Of a DNA stretch of 64,000 nucleotides, positions 8,720 through 17,623 are shown piece by piece. Source of the stretch: Skermanella stibiiresistens SB22 (GTDB taxonomy: Bacteria > Pseudomonadota > Alphaproteobacteria > Azospirillales > Azospirillaceae); NCBI RefSeq assembly GCF_000576635.1, contig NZ_AVFL01000020.1, forward strand, positions 62,001 through 126,000, written 5' to 3'. Below the pieces are notes generated by a model, which did not search any database, was not told where the DNA came from, and saw nothing but the letters and a program-made list of their open reading frames with translations. The position numbers were made by a program, and so were the translations under genes. Position 1 is the stretch's first letter. Every line of letters starts with the position of its first letter.

Positions 8720-8894
8720 TTCCAGGGGGTTTCCGATTATAGGGTGGACGGAGTTTCCCTTCCAACCGGCCGCCGGGGCCCGGCGTTCCCGGACCGTTCG
8801 CGGGAACGCCCCCTCCAGGGCCCACACTGATCACAGCGCTTTTTAACGAATTGTTCGTCAACCGACCCGTAGGCTAGGCGGCGAAGCCTCAGGA

Positions 8895-10238
8895 ATGCGT
8901 CGGCAAATGGCCTCAGCCTCCAGCGAAACAAACGACATCCAGCGCGCCAAGCTCTCCCAGCAGGAGCTGAACGCGCTGACCGTTCGGCATCGGGCGTTCC
9001 TGAAACGGCAGCCCGGTGGTACCCGCGCCATCTTCAAGATGCGCGACCTGTCCCACCTCGACCTCAGCGGCCTTGATCTCACCGACGCGGATTTCAGCGG
9101 CGCCAAGCTCTACAGCGCCCGGCTGCTCGGCTGCAACCTGAGTGGCGCGGACCTTTACGGCACGGACCTGAGGCTGGCGAACCTGACCGGGGCCACCCTG
9201 CGGAAGACGGACCTGCGGGGTTCCTGCCTACGCGGCGCCATCCTGAACGAAGCCATGATGATCGACGCGGACCTGCGCGACGGCATGCTCATGCACATGG
9301 GCGCCTCGGGGACAATGTCGTCGGTCAATAACGAGGCGGTCAAGCTGACGACCGAGATGACCTGCGCCATCATGCGCGGCACCAACCTGTCGCGGGCGCG
9401 GGTGTCCAACGCCTTCGTCATGCAGACCGACATGACCGACGCCATCATGCGGGGCGCCAAGTTCATCCGGGCGAACCTGACCAATTCGGACCTGACGGGC
9501 GCCGATCTCCAGGACGCCGATCTGACCGGCGCCAACCTGTCGGGCGCGCGGCTGACCGGAGCGATCCTGTCGGGCGCGTTGCTCGAAAAGTCGCAGATGA
9601 GGAACGCGATCCTGGTCGGGGCCATCCTCGATGACGCCCAACGCCGCTCACCGGAATTGGCCGGCGCCGTGATGGCGAAGGGCTTCGAGGCCCTTGCCCG
9701 CGGCATGCCGAAAATCGCGGCGGACCACGCGTCGTGGATGGACAGCGGCGGCAAGGAGGGGTGCCGCGCGGATTTCGGCGGCCACGACCTGAGCGGCTTC
9801 GATCTCCACGGATTGAACCTGTCGGCGGCGCTGCTGCAAGGCGTGACCCTGGTCAAGGCCAACCTGTCGGCCACTCAACTCGCCATGGCGGACATGTCGC
9901 TGGGCGATCTCCGCCACATCAACCTGTCGAACGCCGATCTGCGCGGCGTCAACCTGGAACGGGCGACCCTGACCGGGGCGGACCTGAGGGGAGCCAAGCT
10001 GAATCCGGTCCTGATCCAGAGCGGCAGTGGCCACGTGTGGCGCGCCAACATGCACCGCGCCCGCTTGGAAGGCGCCAATCTCCAGCAGGCCGACCTGCGC
10101 AAGGTCAACCTGACCGACGCCAACTTGAGCCGGGCCGATCTGAGTGGCGCCGACCTACGCGAGGCGATCCTGGTCGGCACCGACCTGAGTGGCGCCCGGT
10201 TGGAAGGCGCCGACCTGACGGGTGCGACTGGCCTTTGA
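8895..10238 (+). CDS. Pentapeptide-repeat protein with two repeat blocks
   Basis: The 447-residue protein is mostly A(D/N)LXX repeats that fold as a right-handed quadrilateral beta-helix. The first block spans roughly residues 54-240 and the second 295-445; they are joined by a non-repeat linker (about 240-295) and the first is interrupted near 137-165. A 50-residue helical N-terminal region contains HRAFLKRQPGG. There is no signal peptide or membrane segment. Such proteins include gyrase-protecting DNA mimics and many of unknown role; function here cannot be assigned. The start may be ATG 8895 or the in-frame ATG at 8907. Confidence 0.88.
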   Translation: MRRQMASASSETNDIQRAKLSQQELNALTVRHRAFLKRQPGGTRAIFKMRDLSHLDLSGLDLTDADFSGAKLYSARLLGCNLSGADLYGTDLRLANLTGATLRKTDLRGSCLRGAILNEAMMIDADLRDGMLMHMGASGTMSSVNNEAVKLTTEMTCAIMRGTNLSRARVSNAFVMQTDMTDAIMRGAKFIRANLTNSDLTGADLQDADLTGANLSGARLTGAILSGALLEKSQMRNAILVGAILDDAQRRSPELAGAVMAKGFEALARGMPKIAADHASWMDSGGKEGCRADFGGHDLSGFDLHGLNLSAALLQGVTLVKANLSATQLAMADMSLGDLRHINLSNADLRGVNLERATLTGADLRGAKLNPVLIQSGSGHVWRANMHRARLEGANLQQADLRKVNLTDANLSRADLSGADLREAILVGTDLSGARLEGADLTGATGL

Positions 10239-10336
10239 GCTAGTCCCAACCGCGCTCCGGCGTGCCGGGCGACGACCCCATTTCCCGGGCAAGCCGCTTC
10301 GTGATCCCAGACTTCCGGGTTGCGCCGTCCCGAAAA

Positions 10337-10350
10337 CGGGCATATACCCG
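10337..10350. promoter_or_regulatory. MarR operator candidate, copy 1
   Basis: CGGGCATATACCCG is an imperfect palindrome placed 4 bases before the marR start codon. Its reverse complement occurs exactly at 10793-10806 in front of the next gene, and the match extends to 17 bases (CGGGCATATACCCGCTT). Binding here would give autorepression. Confidence 0.7.
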
Positions 10351-10354
10351 CTTT

Positions 10355-10771
10355 ATGATGAGCAACACACCCTGCGCCTGCACGACGCTCCGCCGCGTTA
10401 CGCGCGCGGTCACCGCCGCCTACGACGCGGCGCTCGCGCCCTCGGGCCTGCGCGTCACCCAGTTCTCCGTCCTACGCACGCTCGCACGCCTTGGCCCACT
10501 GCCGGTGACGCGCTTGGCGGCCGAGGCCGCGCTCGACCGCTCCACCATGGGCCGCAACCTCGACCCGCTCGAACGCCGTGGTCTGGTCCGGATCGCGGTG
10601 GGCGACGCGGACCAGCGCGAGCGCGTCGCCCACCTCACCGCCACTGGCGAGGCCGCGATCGAGGCTGCGCTGCCTTATTGGCACGAGGCGCAGCAGCGGG
10701 TCACCGCGCTCGTGGAGCCGTCCGCTCTCGGCGCGCTCTCCGATCGGCTCGACGCCCTGCGTGAGGCGTGA
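10355..10771 (+). CDS. MarR-family transcriptional regulator
   Basis: A 138-residue winged-helix regulator. The recognition region is LAAEAALDRSTMGRNLDPLERRGLVRI and the wing contains DADQRERV. A Cys-x-Cys near the N-terminus (CACTTLRR) could be redox- or metal-responsive. Start is ATG 10355 or the adjacent ATG 10358. Identical palindromes lie just before this gene and before the next one (49 bases downstream), so it probably represses itself and the tautomerase gene until a ligand is bound. Confidence 0.9.
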   Translation: MMSNTPCACTTLRRVTRAVTAAYDAALAPSGLRVTQFSVLRTLARLGPLPVTRLAAEAALDRSTMGRNLDPLERRGLVRIAVGDADQRERVAHLTATGEAAIEAALPYWHEAQQRVTALVEPSALGALSDRLDALREA

Positions 10772-10792
10772 GCACCGTTCCACACCCAGAAG

Positions 10793-10806
10793 CGGGTATA
10801 TGCCCG
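10793..10806. promoter_or_regulatory. MarR operator candidate, copy 2
   Basis: CGGGTATATGCCCG is the exact reverse complement of the site at 10337-10350. It ends 14 bases before the ATG at 10821, next to the AAGGAG Shine-Dalgarno sequence. Bound MarR protein here would block transcription into the tautomerase genes. Confidence 0.7.
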
Positions 10807-10820
10807 CGAAGGAGACCAAT

Positions 10821-11204
10821 ATGCCTTTCGCCCGTATCGATCTTGTCCAGGGTAAGTCCGCCGACTACCGCCGCACGATCGGCGAGGTCATCTACGATGC
10901 CATGGTCGACATCCTGAAAGCGCCGCTGGACGACCGCTTCCAGGTGATCAACGAGCACCCCGCCGAAAATCTCATCGCCGACCCCAACTATCTTGGCATC
11001 ACGCGCACGGGCGACTGCATCCTCATCCAGCTGACGCTCAACGCGGGTCGCACGGTCGAGCAAAAGAAGGGCTTCTACAAGGCCGTGGCCGACGGCCTGC
11101 ACGATCGCTTGGGTCTGCGCCGCGAGGACGTCTTCATCAGCCTCGTCGAGGTGCCCAAGGAGAACTGGTCCTTCGGCAACGGCGAAGCCCAATACGCGAC
11201 CTGA
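10821..11204 (+). CDS. Tautomerase-superfamily protein, malonate semialdehyde decarboxylase-like
   Basis: A 127-residue member of the tautomerase/MIF superfamily with the N-terminal catalytic Pro (MPFARID). Length and pattern resemble MSAD, which converts malonate semialdehyde to acetaldehyde. Counting from Pro1, Asp37 is present and the C-terminal WSFGNG element resembles the MSAD hydrophobic wall. The second Arg of the MSAD pair is present (R76 in GRTVEQK), but the first aligns with Ala74, so decarboxylase activity is doubtful and a simple tautomerase is possible. AAGGAG lies seven bases before the ATG. A MarR-site candidate overlaps the promoter. Confidence 0.8.
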   Translation: MPFARIDLVQGKSADYRRTIGEVIYDAMVDILKAPLDDRFQVINEHPAENLIADPNYLGITRTGDCILIQLTLNAGRTVEQKKGFYKAVADGLHDRLGLRREDVFISLVEVPKENWSFGNGEAQYAT

Positions 11205-11322
11205 TCACCGGCACCATAGCCGCACCTTCGCCCGCTCTGGGGCGGAGCGGCCGGAGCGAAACGGCGGCTTCCCTCCGATCCATGTGGGGCCACACTGAAC
11301 AACCAAAACAGGGATATCGCAC

Positions 11323-11757
11323 ATGCCAACATATGCGTTCTCAACCGCGAAGGAGTTGACCGCCGAGCAGCGAGCCAAGCTCGTCGAGAGCGTCACATCC
11401 ATCCATCAGGTGGAAGCGGCGGCTCCGCGCTACTTCGTCCAAGTCATCTTCCACAAGATCGAGCCAGGCTCGATGTTCATCGGTGGCGAAGCCGCATCAC
11501 CCGATCATGTTTGGGTGCGCGCCGATATTCGATCGGGAAGAACCAACGAACAAAAAGCAAATATACTTCGGCGCGTCATGCGGGAGACGAGTGAAATTCT
11601 TGGGATAGCGGAACAAGCAGTTTGGGTTTACATCTCTGATATTCCGGCACAGGGGGTCCTGGAATTTGGCAATGTTCTACCGGAGCCCGGCGGCGAGGAG
11701 CAGTGGCTCGCATCTTTGCCAAGCGCGTTACGCGAGAAACTCATGCGCTCCGCCTGA
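11323..11757 (+). CDS. Tautomerase-superfamily protein, cis-3-chloroacrylic acid dehalogenase-like
   Basis: A 144-residue protein beginning MPTYAFST. Counting from Pro1, it has His27, Arg69, Arg72, Tyr102 and Glu113. From memory, cis-CaaD uses Pro1, His28, Arg70, Arg73, Tyr103 and Glu114, so all six match with a constant offset of one. Cg10062-type homologues also keep these residues but are poor dehalogenases, so the natural reaction may be hydration or tautomerisation of an acrylate-like substrate. It lies 118 bases after the MSAD-like gene and AGGGAT precedes the start. No separate MarR site is seen. Confidence 0.8.
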   Translation: MPTYAFSTAKELTAEQRAKLVESVTSIHQVEAAAPRYFVQVIFHKIEPGSMFIGGEAASPDHVWVRADIRSGRTNEQKANILRRVMRETSEILGIAEQAVWVYISDIPAQGVLEFGNVLPEPGGEEQWLASLPSALREKLMRSA

Positions 11758-11770
11758 CAGACATGAGCTA

Positions 11771-11807
11771 GCTCGACGGCTTGGGTGGGAAGCCGAAGCC
11801 GTCGAGC
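11771..11807 (+). terminator. 12-bp perfect stem-loop after the tautomerase genes
   Basis: GCTCGACGGCTT pairs with AAGCCGTCGAGC around a 13-base loop, 13 bases after the stop codon at 11757. No T-tract follows, so termination is likely but not proven. Confidence 0.5.
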
Positions 11808-11888
11808 AAGTCCAATGCTTGGTGCCCACGCCTCGCGGCGGCGATGGAATGGGCGCCCTGCCTAGTCGCGCGTCAAACCCTGATTAGC

Positions 11889-11917
11889 CGCGGGAGAACT
11901 CGATGGGTTCTCCCGCG
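11889..11917 (-). terminator. 11-bp stem-loop downstream of gshA
   Basis: CGCGGGAGAAC pairs with GTTCTCCCGCG around a 7-base loop. It lies 28 bases beyond the gshA stop in the convergent gap 11758-11944. No clear T-run, so the terminator call is moderate. Confidence 0.5.
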
Positions 11918-11944
11918 CTCCCAAACTCCCGAGGATAACTCCTT

Positions 11945-13309
11945 TTAGTAGGAGAACTCCTTGAACACCCGGTCGATGTCGCCCTGCCACTCGCCGTGAT
12001 ACCGGTTCAGCAGCACGGTCGCCGGAGTCTCACCCGATTCGACCACTTCCAGCAGCGTATTGATGAAGTGGGTTTCGTCGTCACCCCAACGGTCATTGCG
12101 GGCGCGCCGGCTCAAACCGCCCTCGGCGATCTTCAGGACCTCCCTGGCGACCTCGCTGAGCGGGCGTCCCCTGTGGGTCGCGTTCAGCGCCTTGCGCGGC
12201 ACCTCGGCGCGGAGATGCGCCCTCTCCTCCGACGTCCAGTCCTTAACCAAGTCCCAGGCTGCGTCCAGCGCCGTATCGTCATAGAGCAGTCCAACCCAGA
12301 GGGCCGGCAGCGCGCATAGCCCACGCCAGGGCCCGCCATCGGCGCCGCGCATCTCCAGGTATCGCTTCAGCCGGACTTCCGGGAACAGCGTCGTCAGGTG
12401 GTCCGCCCAATCCGTCATCAACGGCAGTTCCCCGGGCAGCGCTGGCAGGCGGCCAGCCAGGAAGTCCCGGAAGCTCTGACCCGAGGCGTCGATGTACTTG
12501 CCGTCGCGGTAGACGAAGTACATCGGAACATCCAGCGCGTAGTCGGCGTACTGCTCGAACCCAAAGCCCTCCTCGAACACGAACGGCAGGTCGCCGCACC
12601 GGTCGGGGTCGGTGTCGGTCCAGATGTGGCTACGGAAGCTCTGGAACCCGTTGGGCTTCCCCTCGGTGAAGGGCGAGTTGGCGAACAGGGCCGTCGCGAT
12701 CGGCTGCAAAGCCAAGCTGACGCGGAACTTCTTGACCATGTCGGCCTCGGACCCGAAGTCCAAATTGACCTGCACGGTACAGGTCCGCATCATCATGTCC
12801 AGGCCCAGAGTGCCGCGCTTGGGCATGTAGTCGCGCATGATCTTGTAGCGGCCCTTGGGCATCCAGGGGATCTCGTCCCGCTTCCATTTGGGATTGAAGC
12901 CCAGCCCGATCATGCCGATGCCCAACTCACGCCCGACCTGCTTGACCTGATCCAGGTGCTCGTGGACCTCGGCGCAGGTGTCGTGGAGCGTCTCCAGCGG
13001 AGCGCCGGACAGTTCCACCTGCCCGCCCGGTTCAAGGCTGATGTTGCAGGCGCCATGGGTCAGCGCGATGACGTTGTCGCCCTCGCGCACTGGCTCCCAA
13101 CCGAAGCGCGTCATCCTGTTCAAGAGTTCGCCTATGCCATCCGGCCCGTCATAGGGGAGCGGGCGCAGGTCGCTGGTGCGGTACGCGAATTTCTCGTGCT
13201 CGGTCCCGATGCGCCATTCGGTCGCGGGCTTGGAGCCCCCTTCCAGATGGCTCACCAGAGCTCTGGGGTCGGAAATCGGTTCGCCGCGGGACTTCGGGGG
13301 GGCGGACAT
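11945..13309 (-). CDS. gshA: Glutamate-cysteine ligase, plant/alphaproteobacterial type
   Basis: First enzyme of glutathione synthesis (ATP-dependent joining of Glu gamma-carboxyl to Cys). The 454-residue size and motifs [24 protein letters not shown] and [13 protein letters not shown] fit the GCS2 class found in alphaproteobacteria and plants rather than the enterobacterial type. The start ATG 13309 is 10 bases after the rsmE stop, with AGG upstream, so it belongs to the hydrolase-rsmE-gshA operon. In-frame sequence upstream to 13468 overlaps rsmE and is not coding. Confidence 0.95.
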   Translation of the reverse strand: MSAPPKSRGEPISDPRALVSHLEGGSKPATEWRIGTEHEKFAYRTSDLRPLPYDGPDGIGELLNRMTRFGWEPVREGDNVIALTHGACNISLEPGGQVELSGAPLETLHDTCAEVHEHLDQVKQVGRELGIGMIGLGFNPKWKRDEIPWMPKGRYKIMRDYMPKRGTLGLDMMMRTCTVQVNLDFGSEADMVKKFRVSLALQPIATALFANSPFTEGKPNGFQSFRSHIWTDTDPDRCGDLPFVFEEGFGFEQYADYALDVPMYFVYRDGKYIDASGQSFRDFLAGRLPALPGELPLMTDWADHLTTLFPEVRLKRYLEMRGADGGPWRGLCALPALWVGLLYDDTALDAAWDLVKDWTSEERAHLRAEVPRKALNATHRGRPLSEVAREVLKIAEGGLSRRARNDRWGDDETHFINTLLEVVESGETPATVLLNRYHGEWQGDIDRVFKEFSY

Positions 13310-13319
13310 GGATGCCTGA

Positions 13320-14129
13320 TCAACCTGGTTCTTGGGAACGGAACGGGGGACGCGCGTCGGCACCGCCTGTCGCCCAGTCCCCAGCCAGGGCCTGCCAACA
13401 AGCGAGTGCGGCGAGCGCCGCCGTGTCGGCACGCAGGATCCTTGGCCCCAGCCCGACTGGAACAACAAATGGCAGTTTCAGCAACCCGTCAAGCTCATCC
13501 TTGGCGAAGCCCCCTTCGGGACCCGTCAGGATCGCCACCGGTCCGGGCTTCAACCCCGCCACCGCCGCGGCGATCGGCTTGACCGGCCCAGCCTCCGCGC
13601 ATAGCAGGATCGTCCGATCGGAAGACCAATCGCGTGTCACCTGATCGAGCTTGGCCGGCTCGCGCAGGTCCGGCACGGTCAGCCGCTCACACTGTTCCGC
13701 CGCCTCGATCGCGTTGGCGCGTAGCCGATCGACGTTGACCCGGGCGACATCGGTGTGGCGGGTGAGCACCGGCCAGACGACCGAGGCACCAAGCTCCGCC
13801 GCCTTTTCCGCCACGAAGTCGATGCGGGTCCGCTTTATCGGCGCGAACAGCAGCCATAGATCGGGTTCCGGCGCCTGGGGACGGCGCTGGCGGTCGACAG
13901 CCAGACTGCACCAGCCCTTGCCGAAGCCATCGATTCGGGCCGACCATTCGCCATCCCGTCCGTTGAACAGCGCCACCCGATCGCCCCGATCCAGCCGAAG
14001 CACGTGACGCAGGTAATGGGCGCGCTCGTGGTCGAGCCCGACGGTCGCACCCGCCGCGAGAGGCTCGTCGACATGCAGACGCGTCTTCGGCGGGGCCTCG
14101 GGACTTCCGGTTTCCGTTTCGATCGTCAT
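13320..14129 (-). CDS. rsmE: 16S rRNA (uracil-1498-N3)-methyltransferase
   Basis: SPOUT-class enzyme that methylates U1498 of 16S rRNA. The 269 residues include [13 protein letters not shown] near the N-terminus (PUA-like domain) and the knot motifs ILTGPEGGF and [16 protein letters not shown] at the C-terminus. The start overlaps the upstream hydrolase stop by 4 bases (ATGA), and gshA follows after 10 bases. rsmE-gshA neighbourhood is common in alphaproteobacteria. Confidence 0.95.
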   Translation of the reverse strand: MTIETETGSPEAPPKTRLHVDEPLAAGATVGLDHERAHYLRHVLRLDRGDRVALFNGRDGEWSARIDGFGKGWCSLAVDRQRRPQAPEPDLWLLFAPIKRTRIDFVAEKAAELGASVVWPVLTRHTDVARVNVDRLRANAIEAAEQCERLTVPDLREPAKLDQVTRDWSSDRTILLCAEAGPVKPIAAAVAGLKPGPVAILTGPEGGFAKDELDGLLKLPFVVPVGLGPRILRADTAALAALACWQALAGDWATGGADARPPFRSQEPG

Positions 14130-15004
14130 GGCTCCAGAAAATCGAGCAGGGCCGCGGTGAACTCCTCCGGCCTTTCCTCGGGGATGTAATGTCCGCAGTC
14201 GATCGCCTGGCCCTGGACGTCCAAGGCGACGTCACGCCATGTCGCCAGCACGTCGAAGCTCCTGTCCATCGTCGCCCGTCCGCCCCACAGCGCCAGCAGC
14301 GGACAGCGCACCTTGACACCGGCGGCGCGGTCGGCGCGGTCGTGTTCCAGGTCGATCGTCGCGGCGGCGCGGTAATCCTCGCACATGGCGTGGATCGCGG
14401 ACGGGTTCTTGAAGCAGCGGATATACTCCGCCATCGCCTCGGCCGTGAAGTGCGCGGTGCCCACCCCCCACATGTTCGTCTTGCGGCGAAGGTAGAATTC
14501 CGGATCCAGCCCGATCATGTGCTCCGGCAGCGGATGCGGCTGAATCAGGAAGAACCAGTGATAGTACGCCGAGGCCAACTGCTGGTCGACACTCTCGAAT
14601 GTGGTGAGCGTCGGTACGATGTCGAGGACGGCCAGTCGCTTGACACGGTCCGCGTGATCGACCGCCATGCGGTGCGCGACGCGGCCGCCGCGATCGTGGC
14701 CGACCAACTGGAACCGCTCGAACCCCAATATGCGCATCACCTCGACTTGGTCACGCGCCATCTCCCGCTTGGAATAGGAGGAGTGATCCTCGGCCGTCGC
14801 CACCTTCTCGCTGTCGCCGTAGCCCCGCAGGTCCGGAGCCACGACGGTGAACCGCTCCGCCAAGGCACCGGCGACCTTGTGCCACATCACGTGGCTCTGG
14901 GGAAAACCATGCAGCAGCAGGAGCGGTGGACCATCGCCGCCAACCACCAGGTTGATCTCGGCGCCACTGGTGGCGATGCGTCGCCGCGTGAATCCCTCGA
15001 ACAT
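14126..15004 (-). CDS. Alpha/beta hydrolase with haloacetate (fluoroacetate) dehalogenase residues
   Basis: A 292-residue hydrolase. In place of the Ser of esterases the nucleophile elbow is GHDRGGR (Asp104, Arg105, Arg108). Asp128 (VLDIVPT), His149-Trp150 (YYHWFFL), Tyr211 and His272 (CGHYI) complete the set known from fluoroacetate dehalogenases (nucleophilic Asp, two carboxylate-binding Arg, halide-binding His/Trp/Tyr, general-base His). Likely hydrolyses a 2-haloacid or a related small ester. It is the first gene of the rsmE-gshA operon, with a 4-base overlap. Substrate is inference. Confidence 0.85.
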   Translation of the reverse strand: MFEGFTRRRIATSGAEINLVVGGDGPPLLLLHGFPQSHVMWHKVAGALAERFTVVAPDLRGYGDSEKVATAEDHSSYSKREMARDQVEVMRILGFERFQLVGHDRGGRVAHRMAVDHADRVKRLAVLDIVPTLTTFESVDQQLASAYYHWFFLIQPHPLPEHMIGLDPEFYLRRKTNMWGVGTAHFTAEAMAEYIRCFKNPSAIHAMCEDYRAAATIDLEHDRADRAAGVKVRCPLLALWGGRATMDRSFDVLATWRDVALDVQGQAIDCGHYIPEERPEEFTAALLDFLEP

Positions 15005-15286
15005 CCCGTATCTCCCGAAGCTTCTTTACTGGGCCGTTCCGTCGGGTGGCAGCTTCCCATACCGCTTCCCCATTTGTCCGCAAGTTCCGACGGACCTGTC
15101 GCGATGACACGTATGGATTAACTCATTTTAGAACACTGTTGAGGCTGTGCCAGACCTCCGTTCGAGGGATGATCACGAGTCATACCCCTTAAGGAAGATT
15201 TAATTCAAGTAAAAATCAGGTTAATTGATAGTGGTGCATGACAGATGAAATCATGACGAACCACCTACCCTGGCACGGCGATACCC

Positions 15287-16495
15287 ATGGCGCAGATCTC
15301 CTCCCGGACCCCATCCACCCCACACCCCCACGCGCCGTGGCAAGTCGATCGCCCGCACGTCCGCAATGACATCCGCGCCGCGTTGCGCTCCGCTGATACC
15401 ATCACCCCCCGGCGACGCGAGCATCGACGTCACGAGTCGGCGTTGCGTCGTTTCTGCGAACCCTTCGCCGACTTATTGTGCGAGACCGTCCCGCCCCACC
15501 GCAGGGTCGGCCAGATCCCCCGTTCGGTTCTGCGCCCGCTGTGGACCCTGCTGGAGGCGGAGCGCGCCGGTTCCACGATCGGGTCGGTGGAGGTGGCGGC
15601 GGTGATCCGCCGGGCTGGCCGCGACCCCGAATTCGCCGAACGCGCGGCTGACGCCCATCCCGATTTCTGGGACATCGTGGACGACATCCGGGCCGTGCTC
15701 ATCCTGGAGGATAGGGTCCAGGATGCCCGCGATCATCTCGGCGCCGCCGCCGCCGCGGGCTTCATGCCGCATTGGCTGCTCGACCACCTCGCCGCCTCGG
15801 TCGCCGGACTGTCGGCCTCCGACCCCAAGGCCGCCGACCTGTTCGTCATGCTGATCGCGAAGCATCGGCCGGTCGCCCACACCGCGCTGGAGATGCTGGA
15901 TCGTTTGGGCGACAGGCCGGAAACCCGGCGGCACGTCACCGGGTTGATCGACCGCCTCGCGGAGGATGTCCGAACCCGCGCCTTCGCCGCGGTGCCGGCG
16001 AACGCCGCCGCCGATCCGCGGGCCCTGGAGACCGCCGTGCGGGATCTTCTGGCGCTGAGACTGACCGCTGGCCGCCTGACGCTGGCGAAGGCTCCGTTCG
16101 ACGCCTTGGCGGACGATCTCCGGGATCTGGTGACCGGCCGCTTCCTGGCCACGGCCGCCGAACGCGTCGTCCGGTTCGTCCCCACCGACAGGACCGACCT
16201 CCGTCATCCCGAAGGTGCCCGCCTGCGGGCCGCGCTGGCCGTGTTCGGCCGCGGCCGGAAGCTGTGTGGAGCCTTGGGCGTCCAGGTCTTCCACGACGAA
16301 GCCCTGGTGGCGCTGCTCGCCGACACCGCGCACCGGCTGGCCCTGCTGGATGTCCTGTCGCACGGTCTGCCGGCGGACGAGCGCCAAGCCGCCCGGGCGG
16401 CACGCGAAGACACCCTCGCGGCGTTCCTGCTGGTGGCACCGGCATCTGCCTTTCAAATGTCGGACGAGCCGATCGCGCGGTCGGACGCCGCCTGA
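15287..16495 (+). CDS. Hypothetical helical protein
   Basis: A 402-residue protein I do not recognise. It is Ala/Arg/Leu-rich and predicted mainly helical, perhaps as HEAT-like repeats, with no signal peptide, membrane segment or catalytic motif. The N-terminal 60 residues are basic and Pro-rich and may be disordered. No good Shine-Dalgarno precedes ATG 15287. The 282-base region upstream is AT-rich and is the likely promoter. It converges with the small gene at 16532. Codon use matches its neighbours. Confidence 0.7.
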   Translation: MAQISSRTPSTPHPHAPWQVDRPHVRNDIRAALRSADTITPRRREHRRHESALRRFCEPFADLLCETVPPHRRVGQIPRSVLRPLWTLLEAERAGSTIGSVEVAAVIRRAGRDPEFAERAADAHPDFWDIVDDIRAVLILEDRVQDARDHLGAAAAAGFMPHWLLDHLAASVAGLSASDPKAADLFVMLIAKHRPVAHTALEMLDRLGDRPETRRHVTGLIDRLAEDVRTRAFAAVPANAAADPRALETAVRDLLALRLTAGRLTLAKAPFDALADDLRDLVTGRFLATAAERVVRFVPTDRTDLRHPEGARLRAALAVFGRGRKLCGALGVQVFHDEALVALLADTAHRLALLDVLSHGLPADERQAARAAREDTLAAFLLVAPASAFQMSDEPIARSDAA

Positions 16496-16531
16496 CCTTG
16501 GAAACCGGCGGACACGGCAAGGCGCGCGGCT

Positions 16532-16795
16532 TCAGTCGTAATCGTTATCCTGGGCCATCTCGTCGGCCAGTTCACCCGCCAGTTCCGCGAACAGCGTGGC
16601 GTCGACGTCCAGGCCCTGATCCTCGCAGATCCGCGTGAAGACCCGATAGGCGTGCAGGATCGCCACATCCAGCACGGCCTCGTCGCCGTCCTCGCTGTGC
16701 CGGTCCGCGATCTCCCGCTCCTGGATCGTCCCCACGATGTCGTGCTGGGCCGCTTGGAGAACCGCTTCCATCGCACGCCTGTGGAGATTGGACAT
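16532..16795 (-). CDS. Hypothetical small acidic protein
   Basis: An 87-residue helical protein starting MSNLHRRAMEAVLQAAQHD and ending in the acidic tail DEMAQDNDYD. AGAGGAA lies about nine bases before the ATG at 16795, which is preferred to an in-frame ATG at 16867. No domain recognised. It is divergent from efp and convergent with the 15287 gene. Confidence 0.6.
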   Translation of the reverse strand: MSNLHRRAMEAVLQAAQHDIVGTIQEREIADRHSEDGDEAVLDVAILHAYRVFTRICEDQGLDVDATLFAELAGELADEMAQDNDYD

Positions 16796-17047
16796 TTCGA
16801 AAATTCCTCTGACGCAAGTGTTGGCCCGGCTCCCAATCCATCCCGTTCCAGCCGTGGAACGCATCAACCGGGACTGAAAGCGGTAACCGTCATAGCAGGT
16901 TCACGTTCACTTCGTCCTCGCCGATTTACCCCCATTCGGCGGCGAAACGCCGATTCGCCCGATCGACGCCGACCGCTCATTGCTACCGCCTTTCCAACCT
17001 GATAGGTTCCGCGCTTTCAAAAGCAGCGTCAACGACGGTCAAATACC

Positions 17048-17614
17048 ATGAAGGTCAACGCCAACCAGATGCGGCCCGGCCACGTCCTGGAGCATAATGG
17101 CAAGCTGATGGTGGTCCTCAAGACCGCCATCGTGCAGCCCGGCAAGGGCGGCGCGTTCATCCAGCTCGAGATGAAGGACGTCCGTTCCGGCAACAAGATG
17201 GTCGAGCGGTTCCGCACCCAGGAGACGGTCGAGCGCGCCCGCCTGGATGAGCACGACATGCAGTTCCTGTTCTCCGAGGGTGACAACTACACCTTCATGG
17301 ACAAGGAAACCTTCGAGCAGATCGTCATTCCGCGCGACATCATCGGCGACCCCGCCGTCTTCCTCCAGGAAGGCATGTCGGTCGTCGTGCAGACCCACGA
17401 GGGCTCGCCGCTTGGCGTCGAACTGCCCGCCACCGTGACGCTGCAGGTCGTCGAGGCCGATCCCGTCGTCAAGGGACAGACGGCGTCGTCCTCCTACAAG
17501 CCCGCCAAGATGGACAATGGCGAACGCGTCCTGGTTCCGCCCCATATCGAGGCCGGCACCCGGATCGTCGTCAACACCAGCGACGGCACATATCTGGAAC
17601 GTGCGAAGGACTGA
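17048..17614 (+). CDS. efp: Elongation factor P
   Basis: Binds the ribosome between the P and E sites and relieves stalling at polyproline stretches. The 188 residues have the KOW-like N-domain starting MKVNANQMRPGHVLEHNGK, the tip loop QPGKGGAF with modifiable Lys33, and two OB-like domains ending VNTSDGTYLERAKD. Length is normal. It is followed after 9 bases by an inositol-monophosphatase gene, a common alphaproteobacterial pair. The 180 bases before it contain no gene. Confidence 0.97.
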   Translation: MKVNANQMRPGHVLEHNGKLMVVLKTAIVQPGKGGAFIQLEMKDVRSGNKMVERFRTQETVERARLDEHDMQFLFSEGDNYTFMDKETFEQIVIPRDIIGDPAVFLQEGMSVVVQTHEGSPLGVELPATVTLQVVEADPVVKGQTASSSYKPAKMDNGERVLVPPHIEAGTRIVVNTSDGTYLERAKD

Positions 17615-17623
17615 CAACTCGTT

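Noticed and set aside
7826-8827. Longer MBL gene starting at 8827
   Set aside because: The extra 36 residues are basic noise and reach into the promoter of the divergent gene; the Met at 8719 gives a normal family N-terminus.
9040-10235. DNA tandem repeat
   Set aside because: The periodic 15-base pattern is the coding of pentapeptide repeats, not an independent DNA element.
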